This document shows positions 36,094-46,982 of a stretch of DNA of 64,000 nucleotides, piece after piece. Below the pieces are notes generated by a model. The model made no database searches and was not told the DNA's origin. It saw only the letters and a program-made list of their open reading frames with translations. The stretch is from Wolfiporia cocos. Lineage: Eukaryota > Basidiomycota > Agaricomycetes > Polyporales > Phaeolaceae. The translations under genes and the position numbers were made by a program. Each line of letters opens with the position of its first letter. Position 1 is the stretch's first letter. Where the stretch lies: contig JACCLO010000004.1 in NCBI GenBank assembly GCA_029448655.1, positions 992,001 to 1,056,000 of the forward strand. Direction: 5' to 3'.

Positions 36094-37096
36094 CTACGGA
36101 TTGCGCACAAAGACCCAAGCAGGCCAAGGGCCCCAAGGAGATGGCATTTCCCGAAAACCTTTCATCTGAAAGCCGAGATGCTCATATATGGTGACCTACA
36201 CCCATTTGAGTCAGCCTCATCGTAATGTGTAGAGAGGTTAAAAGCACATTTCGAGCATTTGTTGTGGCTAGCGCCATCGTGTAGCCGTTCTGGCGAGCTT
36301 TTTGAAGTGCTAGTTGGAACATTGCCTTTGATACACCCTTTCCTTGATATTCAGCCTTTACGAAGTTGAAATCGCACCAGTAGCAGATCCGTCCGGTCTG
36401 AATGATCGATACAATATAAGCATGCTTGAACCTCCAGTCGCCCACGTTGTCGAGGAGCTTACATTCTCCATTCCAGAGAACTCGTCTATCACTTTGGGAA
36501 AGTCGTGCCCGAGCTATACGATAACGCGCCAGTGAGACGAGTCACGTGTTTACCACAACGACAACGCTACAAACCGTCGTCGCGCAAAAGTCTTTGGCCT
36601 CATCAGGTAGCTTTCTGAGATAGTCCGTATACCCGAGTTTCAACTGCTCCTCTCTTTTGATATATCGATCAGTGTTTTGCTTTGCTTTGGTCGCTGCAAT
36701 CATACGTACGTAGAAAAGAGGAGCTGTCCAGGTAGGACCCACAAACTAAAACCAATCATGGTCCCATTTTCATCTAATGCGACGAACATGTCGCCAATCT
36801 GGAATGCTATGGGCCTTATCATTACCTGTGCGAGCTCGGGCAATAGGCTTGTGTCGCTTCCGGTCAACGCGATTGCAAGTGGATCTGAACAAGCGCAGAA
36901 TGAGAACGAACACGAAGGAGTATACTGAAAATTAGAAGGCGACCTGCTGGCATGAGATCGGCAAAGATTCGTGCAGCGTCCTGGACATGAGCCTCTGAGC
37001 AGTTGCCGTGAGCCGTGAGAACGCGAATGGAAGTAGCGTAAGTAGCGCACCTGTGGGCTTTGCGACCTGCTGCACAGTGAATGTAGGGGAAGACAT
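36094..37096 (-). CDS. GNAT-family N-acetyltransferase
   Basis: Seven predicted exons (37096-37051, 36994-36944, 36884-36710, 36653-36575, 36513-36463, 36397-36248, 36195-36094) give 217 aa. The C-terminal half has the acetyl-CoA binding motif A, VKAEYQGKGVSKAMFQLAL (Q/R-x-x-G-x-G/A), followed by NGYTMALATTN and a final strand VTIYEHLGFQ ending MPSPWGPWPAWVF. The N-terminal half has FVALDENGTMIGFSLWVLPG and a helical YTDYLRKLPDEAKDF segment, characteristic of a common family of basidiomycete GNATs of unknown substrate. Two donors are weak (GTCGCC at 36943, GTTTGT at 36574) but the junctions keep frame and family sequence. This is the last recognisable host gene before the transposon-rich block. 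Confidence 0.82.
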
Positions 37097-37810
37097 GGCG
37101 GCTCTAAGGTTAATATTTTAATTCCCGCCACGTCAGTAGTGGGTTTTTATAGTAGGGCAACCATAGGGGGGCGGCAAGTCCCGCATGACCAAGCGCCATG
37201 ATGCGCCACTGTCATGATCAGATGCCGGGCATTTCATCAACGGCATCTCGTTGGCGCCCATATTGGCGCGCAAGTACTGGCGTAACTAACTCATGTTGCG
37301 ATTCGGGAACGGCGGCTGCCGCCGCCTCGTGTCAGGGACCGTCGGTACGCTAGCAAGTGTGATATTAACTTCTCCTATCTTTCCTGTTTCATCCACTAGT
37401 CTACTCAGCGCCAGGCACCTGTAGCGCACTAGTACTTACATAGTATACCGTAGCTACACTTATGCCAGCCGCGCGAGTACCGGATGCCCCAGAGGCTTAC
37501 CTTTGGAGCATCCGCGTACGTATCTCCCTTCTGTCTCGTTCCCGCCTGTACTTACATGCCGCAGTGACGCGAACGCATCCGCGTCACTTTAGGTACGACA
37601 TATATAGAGGCCTACCTTTGGAGCATCCGCTGACGCGAACGCATCCGCGTCAACTCCGGTCTGCGTGTTGAGACTCCCGCCGTATCCGCTGCGCCGATCC
37701 GCTCCGGATCGCCTTGCCCAATCGCATTGTAACGCGATAACTCACCGAGAACAAAGATTCATGAAACATGTTGGCGGGAAGACTTGTTCAGAATGATAAT
37801 ATAAACAAAT
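37097..37810. other. GNAT upstream region, no gene
   Basis: This region contains the GNAT promoter (TATA-like stretch near 37143-37153 on the minus strand) and a duplicated module described separately. No coding sequence is recognised. Confidence 0.4.
37492..37652. repeat. Duplicated module with hairpin word
   Basis: A 24-base unit ending CTTTGGAGCATCCGC occurs at 37492-37515 and, with one difference, at 37607-37630. A 22-base word with self-complementary ends (TGACGCG...CGCGTCA) occurs at 37565-37586 and 37631-37652. In the second case the two words abut directly. Confidence 0.85.
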
Positions 37811-38251
37811 TGTTGGGAACAGATGCTCACAAAATAATTCACTGTCCGAGATCTCAACATTATGTCAGAAATTTCCTAAAACGGTTGCAATCCAAGGGGC
37901 GTTGCGATTGGATGGCAATCTGAATGCGATTAGTCACAATGTGACTGGCGCAGCGTCAGCGATTACAATAGCGCATACGAGCATTACGTAAACATTACAA
38001 TCCCTTGCAATGCGGCTGCAATGCGATTGCGATGCCCTTGCGATGGGATTGTGATGGGATTGTGATGGGATTGTGATGGGCATTGTGATGGCATTGCAAC
38101 CAAATCGTTCCCATTGCAATGATCGAAATCGTATCACAAGACCTGATCATTGCGATCGCTTGCAAGCGCTTGCAAGCTAGATTTGAAATTTGTGACATAC
38201 ACTACTCTCCCAGAGACAATGAAGCACTTTTAAAAGATTCTGTTCCCAACA
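37811..38251. mobile_element. MITE-like element with 13-bp terminal inverted repeats
   Basis: The ends TGTTGGGAACAGA (37811-37823) and its exact reverse complement (38239-38251) bracket 441 bp with no coding capacity. The interior is built of G-rich short tandem words. No convincing target duplication flanks it, so the class is uncertain. Confidence 0.45.
38038..38090. repeat. 11-bp tandem repeat
   Basis: About four copies of the unit GATGGGATTGT occur in tandem inside the MITE-like element, followed by degenerate copies. Confidence 0.85.
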
Positions 38252-38769
38252 TTTTTAGCCAATGTTCACTTTGAATATTTGGGACTATCACTCTGTGGTG
38301 TAGATCCATGGGAAAGGAGGAGTTACATTTATACTGATTTGACAATGTATGGATCAAAATGTCGTCTATGGATTATATGGTAGAGCTTGGCTTATGATAT
38401 TTGACAATCTGATCTTAAACATCTTAGTCAATCTATCTACGGTCTACGGTACACACAGGCTGCATTGTCTCTTGGCTATGAATATATTATAGCAGAGCGT
38501 AGTGGAAGCAGTTGCCTGCCTTTTTGGGATGACATTGCGCCATATAGGCGCACAAAACGTGTCGCGTCGCATTCGTGTAACATCAGCTTCACTCCAGGTG
38601 TACTGCGTCAAATGATGCGTCTTTAAGTCTATTTATGATAATGAAATCTACGTAGGAGCGCCTCATCCTCAATGATTAGTGTATGCCTTAGTGTTATCTT
38701 ATGTTCCGGCTATTAAGACAATGATTCTCCCCTAAGATCAGCATGCCAACATCAGGAAAATCCTACTTT
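38252..38769. other. AT-rich intergenic, no gene
   Basis: No coding frame or recognised repeat; stops are dense on both strands. Confidence 0.4.
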
Positions 38770-39049
38770 GCTAGACTAGAGAAATTAGGGACAGATTAGA
38801 TTTAATCCAGCTGGATTATCCCAGATTAGACGATTAGGAAGATTAGACATTTACAAAACCCCCCCCTGTATAACTTAATTAAGCTAGATCCTGATTGTTC
38901 ATGATTATCTGTAATCTGGCTCAATTAGGGCTGGATTAGAAGTGGATTAGACTCAATTAGATCTCGATTCGACAGTGGTTGTGCTTGCAGCCTTTCATTC
39001 ACAGCATACACATTTGATAGAAATATATTGATGCTATATCACTACACAC

Positions 39050-39620
39050 TGTCACGGATGTGCCCAGGGGGCCACTGTACTTCCCTCGCTATAGGTTCCA
39101 CATGCGGCGCTAGGCGTACGCCGCGTCTCTGGTCCTCAGCCACCTCCTCGTGCGTCTCTCTAGTTTGTTGGTCACCTGACTGTTAGGTTAGCGCTGTAGG
39201 GTAGCGCGCGCCTCAGGTATCACACGTTATGGTCACACAGTTACATCGTCACAGTAGTTACATAGTCATGTGTCCTCTTACATAATGCGCGCACAGGCCA
39301 TTAGTTTAGGGCGGCCCTTACTGGCCAGCTACAGATGTATAAGTACGACGGATGAGGACTTACATCCTCATCCTTGAGATTCTCGTCAATGCACTATTGT
39401 GCCTTTCTTATCACTTCCCTGCGCGTGCTCTGGCCCGAGGGCCCCTCTTGTCTTGCTCGACTGTGTGGTGCCTCACTACGTCGCCTCTAGGAGTCCTTAG
39501 GGAATGGTCACCTTTGGTACAGCCGACAAGGTCACCGCTGGCGCGGCGTCGCACACGTCTTGTAGGGCGTTAGGGAGTCCCCCTGATGCCAGGGTCGCAC
39601 AGACGGGTAAGTCTGTGACA
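39050..39620 (+). repeat. 5' LTR of the compact element
   Basis: It contains a TATA box (TATAA at 39338), then a 9-bp-stem palindrome (39350-39373), then the segment ATCCTTGAGATT (39370-39381) complementary to the primer-binding site. A 73-codon open frame inside it recurs in the 3' LTR and is not a gene. Confidence 0.9.
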
Positions 39621-39621
39621 T

Positions 39622-39633
39622 AATCTCAAGGAT
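39622..39633 (+). other. Primer-binding site complementary to the element's own LTR
   Basis: AATCTCAAGGAT begins one base after the 5' LTR and is the exact reverse complement of 39370-39381. This is the arrangement of self-priming (Tf1-type) retroelements, where the mRNA 5' end folds back as the primer instead of a tRNA. Confidence 0.75.
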
Positions 39634-40428
39634 ATCTTACCTCCCCTCCGGCGCGAACTGCGTTGGGGCCGAGGGTTCTCCACGTACAGGGTGCCATGGC
39701 AACGCGGCGGGGCAGCCTCTGGTAGAAGCGCCAGAGGTCCGTAGTCTTACGAGCCCCCACGAAGCGTTACACCAGGCGAAGTACCCGTGCGGAGTGAGCA
39801 AGCAAGTCCGCCCCCTTTCGAACGCAAGGTAGAAGGGGTCAACCGACGTAAGCCCCGTTTGAGGACCCGCCGCCGTCACCCCTGACAAGGGAATGTACGT
39901 GCGTGTGGAGGTCTAGGGCAGTCCGGCCAGTTACCCCTGGGCGGCAGGCACAAGTACAAGATCTCATGACCAGTGGGTATGCGAAGGAACCCGCAAGGGT
40001 CTCCAACCCCACACCGACGGTCTCGAAGGATAGACAACAGCATCGACAACCGACTACTATACTCGACTGAGCCAACCACATACCCCGAGGTCGGCGCGTC
40101 ACGCTCAGCCATGTCGGCGGCAGTCCTAGGAGGCGGAATGAACAAGCATTACCACAACCTCCGATGGGCCCGCTCACCGCTGACGAGCCTCATTCGCTCA
40201 CGTTGCGGGATGTAAGGGAAACAGGGAATGGTCACCGGTTTCATCCCAATGTTCTCCTGCAGGCGACGCTCACTTCTCTCCTCCATCGGCGGACGGACCG
40301 TGCACATGGATGCTCCCCACTCTACGTTGCAAGGGATGGGCCGTGTGTTAAACAAGCAACCAAGGATGCGAGGGTCGTAGGATATAAGGTAGAACGTTAG
40401 GGACAACGTTTTTTAGGAGGGGGGGTAA

Positions 40429-40999
40429 TGTCACGGATGTGCCCAGGGGGCCACTGTACTTCCCTCGCTATAGGTTCCACATGCGGCGCTAGGCGTACGC
40501 CGCGTCTCTGGTCCTCAGCCACCTCCTCGTGCGTCTCTCTAGTTTGTTGGTCACCTGACTGTTAGGTTAGCGCTGTAGGGTAGCGCGCGCCTCAGGTATC
40601 ACACGTTATGGTCACACAGTTACATCGTCACAGTAGTTACATAGTCATGTGTCCTCTTACATAATGCGCGCACAGGCCATTAGTTTAGGGCGGCCCTTAC
40701 TGGCCAGCTACAGATGTATAAGTACGACGGATGAGGACTTACATCCTCATCCTTGAGATTCTCGTCAATGCACTATTGTGCCTTTCTTATCACTTCCCTG
40801 CGCGTGCTCTGGCCCGAGGGCCCCTCTTGTCTTGCTCGACTGTGTGGTGCCTCACTACGTCGCCTCTAGGAGTCCTTAGGGAATGGTCACCTTTGGTACA
40901 GCCGACAAGGTCACCGCTGGCGCGGCGTCGCACACGTCTTGTAGGGCGTTAGGGAGTCCCCCTGATGCCAGGGTCGCACAGACGGGTAAGTCTGTGACA
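40429..40999 (+). repeat. 3' LTR of the compact element
   Basis: Same length as the 5' LTR and same sequence in all segments compared, including the TATA-palindrome-primer block at about 40717-40760. Followed by target duplication CACAC. Confidence 0.9.
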
Positions 41000-42110
41000 C
41001 ACACTATGCGAAATGTTGAAGTGGTACGATCTCAACGTTTGTCGGTGGCAGTGGACACACAGCTTGCTACAGCTGTGGCTGTGTTCTCTCTGTCCATCAC
41101 ACAGCCCGAGTCTCTATTGACCGCAGCCAGGAGCATCGGCAGGGTGCGCACAGCACGTGGGAGAGTGCAGAGTAGGCTATGGGGCGGAGTCACTTGACTA
41201 CGCCCCCCACCGTGAACAAATCACGCACCTCGTGATGGAACATACCATGTAGCATAGTGTATGGTTTTGCAACATAGCACACATTGTCCATGTAGGTCAA
41301 CTCGTGCACATAGCACGCATCATCCATGTAGGTCAACTCGTGCAGGTACTGGGCCAAACTGTTCGAACTCTGGCGTAGGACTTTGTTTACCTTCTTTTGG
41401 TGCTGCTTGTAAGTGGGTGAGCCCTCAAAGAGCGAGATGGTTGTGGAGGCATGACGCCATTTGGACATGCACGCTGCCGGTGATGGGCTGCCTGCATGGC
41501 ACCGATGTCAGCACAATGATGTGTGTCTGCACCACTGCCATCACCATCACCATTGCTAGGTGGTCTTCTCTCAACGTCTGCACTCACCACTCAACGTCCT
41601 CTGTGCTCACCACTCTCACCACTGCCCTCTGTGCTTGTAACCTGCCCTTTAGCCTGCCCCCGCTCCATGCCTATGCTCTGCAGCCTTCTGTCCATGATTG
41701 TCGGCTGGCGGGGACAGTCAGAGAATGAGGCGGTGCATATGTCGACAGACTCTCTCTGGCTAGAGGAGTTTCGTGGCTGCTGCACTCACCTAATGATGGC
41801 AGCAGCGGCGGTGATGACACTGAATATGCTGTCATCATCACCACCGTTGACGCTGCGCAAGGACATGTTCCATGTCAGGCATCGAGGCAGTCAGTCCATA
41901 GTCAAGGAATAAGGGACAAAGCGCCGGAGTTGCTCTGTGACTTGGTAACGTCACCGCAATTAGCGCTTAGCAATGTTGCTGGCTGATGATTAGAAAGACA
42001 ATTAGATGGGATTAGGGTATGGTTAGTGTAGAATTAGGAGAATGGACCACTTTTATATGAATTAGATAAATTAGACTCAAGCTAGGAAAGTGAAGACCTA
42101 ATTAGCTTCT
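41000..42110. other. Remnant sequence without a recognisable gene
   Basis: Overlapping frames on both strands (up to 155 codons) are biased by short repeats and show no domain. This is the right part of the putative DNA-transposon remnant. Confidence 0.35.
41287..41344. repeat. 36-bp tandem duplication
   Basis: A 22-base core (41287-41308) is repeated exactly at 41323-41344, a 36-base period. In the minus frame it duplicates the peptide HELTYMD. Confidence 0.9.
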
Positions 42111-42247
42111 AATTTCTCTAAACTAGCAGAGTCGATTTTTCCTGATGAAGGTCATCAGCAAAATGCGAACCCTCATATCTAGTCTGCTAACTGTTGTAAA
42201 TACCAGCTCAGTAGATATACATAGATACGAGCAGATACTATGCACGG

Positions 42248-42440
42248 GGTAATGGCAGGATCAATGAGGACCAAAATATAATTTGTAGGATCAACGGGGA
42301 CCAAAATACTAGTTTCAGGATCGACAAGGACCGACATGTTATTTGCAGGATCAAAGAGGACTGAAATATTATTTGCAGGGCCAAAGAGGACAGACATGTG
42401 AATTGCAGGACCAAAGAGGATGGACATATCATTTGCAGGA
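42248..42440. repeat. 36-bp minisatellite, about six copies
   Basis: Degenerate copies of a unit of the form GCAGGAyCAAAGAGGACnGAC repeat every 36 bases. They keep open minus-strand frames that encode a 12-residue repeat (ANNxSVLFDP in one frame), a by-product of the period. Confidence 0.8.
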
Positions 42441-42487
42441 CTAACCAGCACAGCAGTACCAATGGCAGTTACAAGTAATATCCACAG

Positions 42488-43056
42488 TGACACAGTCTCA
42501 CCTGACTGTGAGACCATGCTAGTGGGGAACCCTCTAATCTCCTAACTCTTTATCCTTAGAGTCAAGTGGATGTGGGGCGGCCATCACAGAGTCAGCGAGT
42601 GGCTACCAGACTAGCATGCATGGGGTGAGACAGAGACATCGAGGCTGACTAATGAGGCATGCAGGGAGTCTTGGAAGAAAGGGGCCCTAGCCCATAGTCG
42701 AGAATCTTAGAGATGAGGTATAAGCCTCATCTTGTCGTACGTTATATACATGCTTGGTAGCCTGTAATGGCCTACCCTAAAGACGAGGCCTGTGCGCCGT
42801 ATCTAAAGGTCCATGTGATCAGGTAACTACCGTAACGTAGCACATACATACTGTGACCGTGATGTGAGAGCGCGCCTACCCCAAGCACTGTACATCTTAT
42901 CATACATCTTATCATAATTTACTGGGTCTGGCGTCTAACGTAAGAGGGACCGTCATAGAGGTGCTAACCTAGGATCCAGGGGGCACGTAGAGGCCGAATA
43001 ATCCTGTAAATACCTAGAAAAATAACAGGGCCATGCCACAGGGTAATACTGTGACA
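42488..43056 (-). repeat. Solo LTR (569 bp), minus orientation, target duplication CACAG
   Basis: Ends TGACACAG (42488) and CTGTGACA (43056) are the reverse of the local LTR termini. CACAG flanks both sides (42483-42487, 43057-43061). On the minus strand TATATAA precedes an 8-bp-stem palindrome with a TATAAG/CTTATA loop (42711-42732). No interior remains, consistent with LTR-LTR recombination. Confidence 0.8.
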
Positions 43057-43589
43057 CACAGTCCCTCAGAGAGCATGTCAAACAGGAGCTCGATCATGGA
43101 TTCATGCACAACAGATTGGTTACAGCAAATACTTACAAAGGGCATTGAAGTGGATTATACTAAGGGCACAAATCTGTAGTCATCTCATGACAGCCCTGCA
43201 TCGCCATTGAATTCATGTCCCTGCATGCAGGGGTGGTGTCTTGACACACGCAGTGTAGTCACAACGTGGCCTCCAATTCAATTTAGCAAGTTCATTACCT
43301 GATCAGGCAACACCTTTTGTAATACTTCATCACCTGTCATACTTTTAGTCGGCTCTTGAAACTTGTCAAGTAATATAAAGTCTGCTCTCAAGGCCGTCCG
43401 CTCGTTCATCCTTCTCTCTCCCTCAACACCCATGTGTTCTTTCAACACCCTAGGCAAAGTCTCCCCATGTCACAATACCTGTGACCCTCATCCACCAACG
43501 CTCTGCCCCATACACCTGCTCCAACCCTCAATGCCTAAGTCCCTACAACCCAACGCATAACTGGGTATACCCCCCCCAAGGCGCTGGCT
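43057..43589. other. Spacer between LTR remnants, no gene
   Basis: No recognisable coding sequence. A 65-codon frame at 43363-43560 is unremarkable. Confidence 0.35.
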
Positions 43590-43954
43590 CCAAAGGTAGA
43601 GGCTAGTAGTCGAGGTTGCAGACGAGCAGTCTTAAGTAACACAGCAGAGAGGTACTGGTAAGGGGGCCTAAGCCCCAAGATTGGATTGACTTGTCTGGGG
43701 AGTAAGCCCCAGATGAGGCAAGGATATATACATGTTATCTAGCAGTGCTTACTACTAGCTATAGGGTATGCCCTAAAGCGATGTGGCCTGTGCGCACGCA
43801 CCTAAGACAGAACTGGTGACCATTTACATAACACGTCCCATGACCAGCAGGCTATCTTATCTACCAAGCGTGACTATCTAATATATCAGGTGATCTCTGG
43901 ACATGAGTACACGGGTTCGAGACGGGATGAGGGCATCATGTCATAAATGTGACA
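43590..43954 (-). repeat. LTR fragment, minus orientation
   Basis: The 5' LTR terminus (TGTGACA at 43954 read on the plus strand), a minus-strand TATATA (about 43721-43730) and the palindrome TCTGGGG/CCCCAGA with loop AGTAAG (43694-43713) are recognisable. The other end is not identifiable and no target duplication was found. Confidence 0.5.
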
Positions 43955-44019
43955 CCCCAGCCCACCCACGCGTACCTGACCCCTCCACCACCTCTGCTTC
44001 GTCTCTTTCCCTTCTTGAT

Positions 44020-44472
44020 TGTCACAGATTAATTTCTCCCTCTCCCCATCTCAGGATCAAACTCACAAACTCATTGTAGATAGTCACATGATCTGTGCCA
44101 AGTAGCTTAACGGTTATGCGTTGCCCCCCTCTACGGTCAGCGCCTTGCTAGCTTATGTCATAACTATACATGTGATTGGCTTATATCAGCATACGCACAG
44201 ACCACACCTTTAGGGCTAGTCCGATCTCAGTAGTGTACAGGTCTCTCATGTATATAAGCAGGCGACGTCTGAGGCTTACACCTCAGACTGATGATATTCG
44301 ACGTTGGGCTTAGTCCCTCTCAACTCACTGCTGCATGCTGTCTGCGACTGGACTCCCCCCTCATACCTTGCTAGTCTGGGGTACGATCATCAGATAACCT
44401 CATCACTAGTCATAGGACGATATCTTGAGGATTAGGATGATGGTAGTCGGTATGTGACACAGTTCTGTGTCA
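44020..44472 (+). repeat. Solo LTR (453 bp), plus orientation
   Basis: It begins TGTCACAG and ends CTGTGTCA. Flanks are TTGAT and TTAAT, a target duplication with one mismatch. TATATAA at 44251 is followed by an 8-bp-stem palindrome with loop CTTACA (44267-44288). Confidence 0.7.
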
Positions 44473-44476
44473 TTAA

Positions 44477-44951
44477 TGACACAACATACCGCCTCATATA
44501 TCGACGCACAAGAGGGGGCCTAGGGGACACCTGCCAGTGGTCATGTTGGTATGGGTGACATGGTGAGTATCGGTCCATAGGGATACCCCAAGTCCCTAGA
44601 GGGAGAGGCGAAGCTGTCGGTCTACCAGTCTAGCATGCATGAGGTTGAGAGTATGTGGGACTTGCCCCAGAGTGTGATTAACAAGCCTGAGGTTGTAAGA
44701 CCTCAGGTGGTAGGTTATATACATGCGACGCACTACACTACAGATATCGTGACCAGCTCTAAAGGCATGGTCTGTGCGTAGTACATCACGTTCCTGCTTA
44801 TGTAATGATATTAGGTAACCTACTATCATGACGTGACCATAGGGGGGGGTGCAATGCATATCCACTACACTACAGAGCAAGGGTCATGTGATTAGTAGGC
44901 GGGGGCATATGAGATCAACCCCTGATGGGGGAGAGGCATTATTTTGTGACA
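44477..44951 (-). repeat. Solo LTR-like copy (475 bp), minus orientation
   Basis: Termini TGACAC (44477) and TTGTGACA (44951) bound a diverged LTR whose minus strand has TATATAA and the palindrome CCTGAGGT/ACCTCAGG with loop CTTACA (44686-44707). It lies 4 bp from the previous LTR in inverted orientation. No clear target duplication. Confidence 0.6.
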
Positions 44952-45927
44952 TTGGTGCTGCATGGCGCTGCTTGTGACCCTGTTTGTTTGATGCATGTGT
45001 GGGACACAGGCTAGCACATCAATGTCTATAAGGGATGTGTTACGATTTTACCAGGTACACTTGAATATTCTTGTTGACACCTCACTGTGTGTAAGGACTT
45101 AGCGTTCAACCGCTGTACCCAGCGCTCGATTCCTAGGGGCCTCCGTTCAACTGTAGGCCCTGTTTCATGTATAACAACCCTATGCCCACTCTCCATGTTC
45201 GCATCGCGTTCTAGCTGATATTCTGTGTCTAACCACAGTAGTTCTACGTTTCATCCCTTGTTGTGCTCAACCGCAACACTTCTCCTTTATTACTTATATC
45301 GTTAGCCCAACGGACTTAATAGTAGCAGTACCAAAGACACTATGACCCTGATTAGCAGAGCGTAGTATTTAACCTGATGTAAATACCAGCCGAGTTCCTC
45401 AGCTCGACCTTGTTGAATTACAAGGATCTTATACTCGTTCTCAAAGGCTTGAGCAATTAAGCCTGCAGCTTGTATATTGACACTCTGGCTCTGAGGAGTC
45501 CGACGAGTAGTGCGCTACTCAACACGCTGAGTAACTCGACTTAGTTATTTCGCGTTGAACGGATATTCGATCTGTAACAGGATGCCTATATCAAGTTCAC
45601 ATAATCCTGGGAGACATGTGTCTTTTTATACCTCAGCCAACGAATCTTATCATGTATGTCTAGACATGCATATATGCACATCCTGCTGACCTCATGTGCA
45701 ACCCACTGATGCGCACACACACATATGTGTGAGATTTCCCTTCATTTCTCAAAGTGTGGCAGAGATTGACATCCCTAACTGGCACACACCGCAGCCCAAC
45801 ACTCTTCCACCCGAGCCTCCATCTGCTTTACCTGAACATATGAGACTTGGCTCGCTGGGTATATGCCAACACCATGTTGCATTTGCGCCATACCGGGACC
45901 TCTATCAAGTGCCTATGCTGCATTTTT
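44952..45927. other. No gene recognised
   Basis: About 1 kb of low-coding sequence with possible degenerate LTR pieces; nothing assignable. Confidence 0.35.
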
Positions 45928-46982
45928 TGTCACAAATCTGACATTTTTCCGCTATTATTTGCCATTTATCCGGTATTATTATGCATACCTACGAGTTATC
46001 CCGTACTTAACAGTACATGCCGACATGCCAGTGTAACCTAACGGTTATTACCTAAGCCCAAGGGCGCTTACGTGCTACTAAGCAACTATGACACGGCGTC
46101 TACATGCTAGTCATCAAGCATGACAGGTTCCATTACCAATGCAACCTTAGTCATAAGACTAGACCCATGGTCTAATCTAGCCCATGATATCATCATTTCC
46201 AATAATGATATCATCATGACATCATACGGTCTGGCCTCCGGTCCAGCCTAGACTATGGCACCACTATGGTGCAATCCCCTTGTCATCATTACCAATAATG
46301 ACACCATAGCAACACCATCATTACAAATAATGGCATCGCTGCTCTAGACCTCTGGTCTAGCATGTTCTATGACATCACTATGATGTCATCCCTATGTCAT
46401 CATTACAAATAATGACATCACTGGTCCAGGCCACCAAGCCCAGTCCAATCCATAGCACACCATCATTACACAATAATGGCATCGCTATTCTAGACCTCTG
46501 GTCTAGCACACTCCATGACCTCATCATTTCCAATTATGATGTCATTATGAACTAGGCCTCCAGCCCGGTTACCATGTATGTGGATCTTCTGATCCACCCC
46601 TTGTCTCCTACTGGCTAAGCCCACAGGCTAGCACGGTCGCCGTAGACACCTATGCCATGACAACCTTATGTTGTCATTATGATGTATGCATGATGCCTTA
46701 TCGCATCATTATGATTAAACAGATGGCGCCATACTGACACCATCGCCCCATGATGCATGGACCTCCTCCGTTTAGGGTAGGTCAACCTCCTTACTTACGT
46801 AATCAAGTATAAGCATGTATATAAGAATAGGGCTTAACGCCTTTAACGTTAGTTCTATTCTTCTAGGCACTGCACGCCCTAGAAGAACTTAACCTCTCTT
46901 CTGCGTGCCTTCTGACTGCTTGCCTGCTTATTCCCCTCACCTTGTGGATTAGGCGGTGAGTCCCACAGTTAGATCTGTGTCA
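45928..46982 (+). repeat. Solo LTR (1055 bp), target duplication TTTTT, related to the gypsy LTR
   Basis: It starts TGTCACAAATCTGACAT and ends with GTGAGTCCCACAG...CTGTGTCA, both close to the ends of the LTR at 50620-51318. TTTTT flanks both sides (45923-45927, 46983-46987). TATAT/TATAA lies at about 46818. It is longer than the gypsy LTR because of an internal repeat array. The TTTTT duplication is low-complexity, so it is weaker evidence than the others. Confidence 0.75.
46185..46575. repeat. Palindromic repeat array inside the solo LTR
   Basis: Alternating degenerate copies of two self-complementary words, CATCATTACxAATAATG and CTAGACCTCTGGTCTAG, recur about every 90-130 bases. Confidence 0.7.

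Larger units (their letters stand above)
39050..40999 (+). mobile_element. Compact non-autonomous LTR element with equal 571-bp LTRs
   Basis: Two 571-bp direct repeats (39050-39620 and 40429-40999) begin TGTCAC, end GTGACA and match wherever they were compared. They flank an 808-bp interior without gag or pol. A 5-bp target duplication CACAC lies immediately outside (39045-39049 and 41000-41004). A primer-binding site follows the 5' LTR and a purine tract (AGGAGGGGGGG, 40415-40425) precedes the 3' LTR. This is a TRIM/LARD-like element that needs proteins in trans. Apparent LTR identity implies recent insertion. Confidence 0.9.
38770..42129. mobile_element. Possible DNA-transposon remnant with ATTAG-rich ends, interrupted by an LTR element
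   Basis: The outer 19-base ends (38770-38788 and, inverted, 42111-42129) match at 17 positions, both ending AGAGAAATTAG. Inside each end lie many copies of ATTAG words (38782-38970 and 41990-42110), resembling subterminal transposase sites. The LTR element at 39050-40999 is nested within. No target duplication or transposase domain is visible in the remaining 1.4 kb, so the call rests on the inverted ends and repeat layout only. Confidence 0.35.

Noticed and set aside
39352..39573. 73-codon protein repeated at 40731-40952
   Set aside because: Both copies lie at the same place in the two LTRs; the duplication is explained by the LTRs, not by a gene family.
42248..42440. CRISPR-like array
   Set aside because: The repeats are degenerate and contiguous, without unique spacers, in a eukaryotic genome.
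42179..42517. Repetitive 112-codon minus-strand protein
   Set aside because: Open frames arise from a 36-bp minisatellite whose period is a multiple of three.
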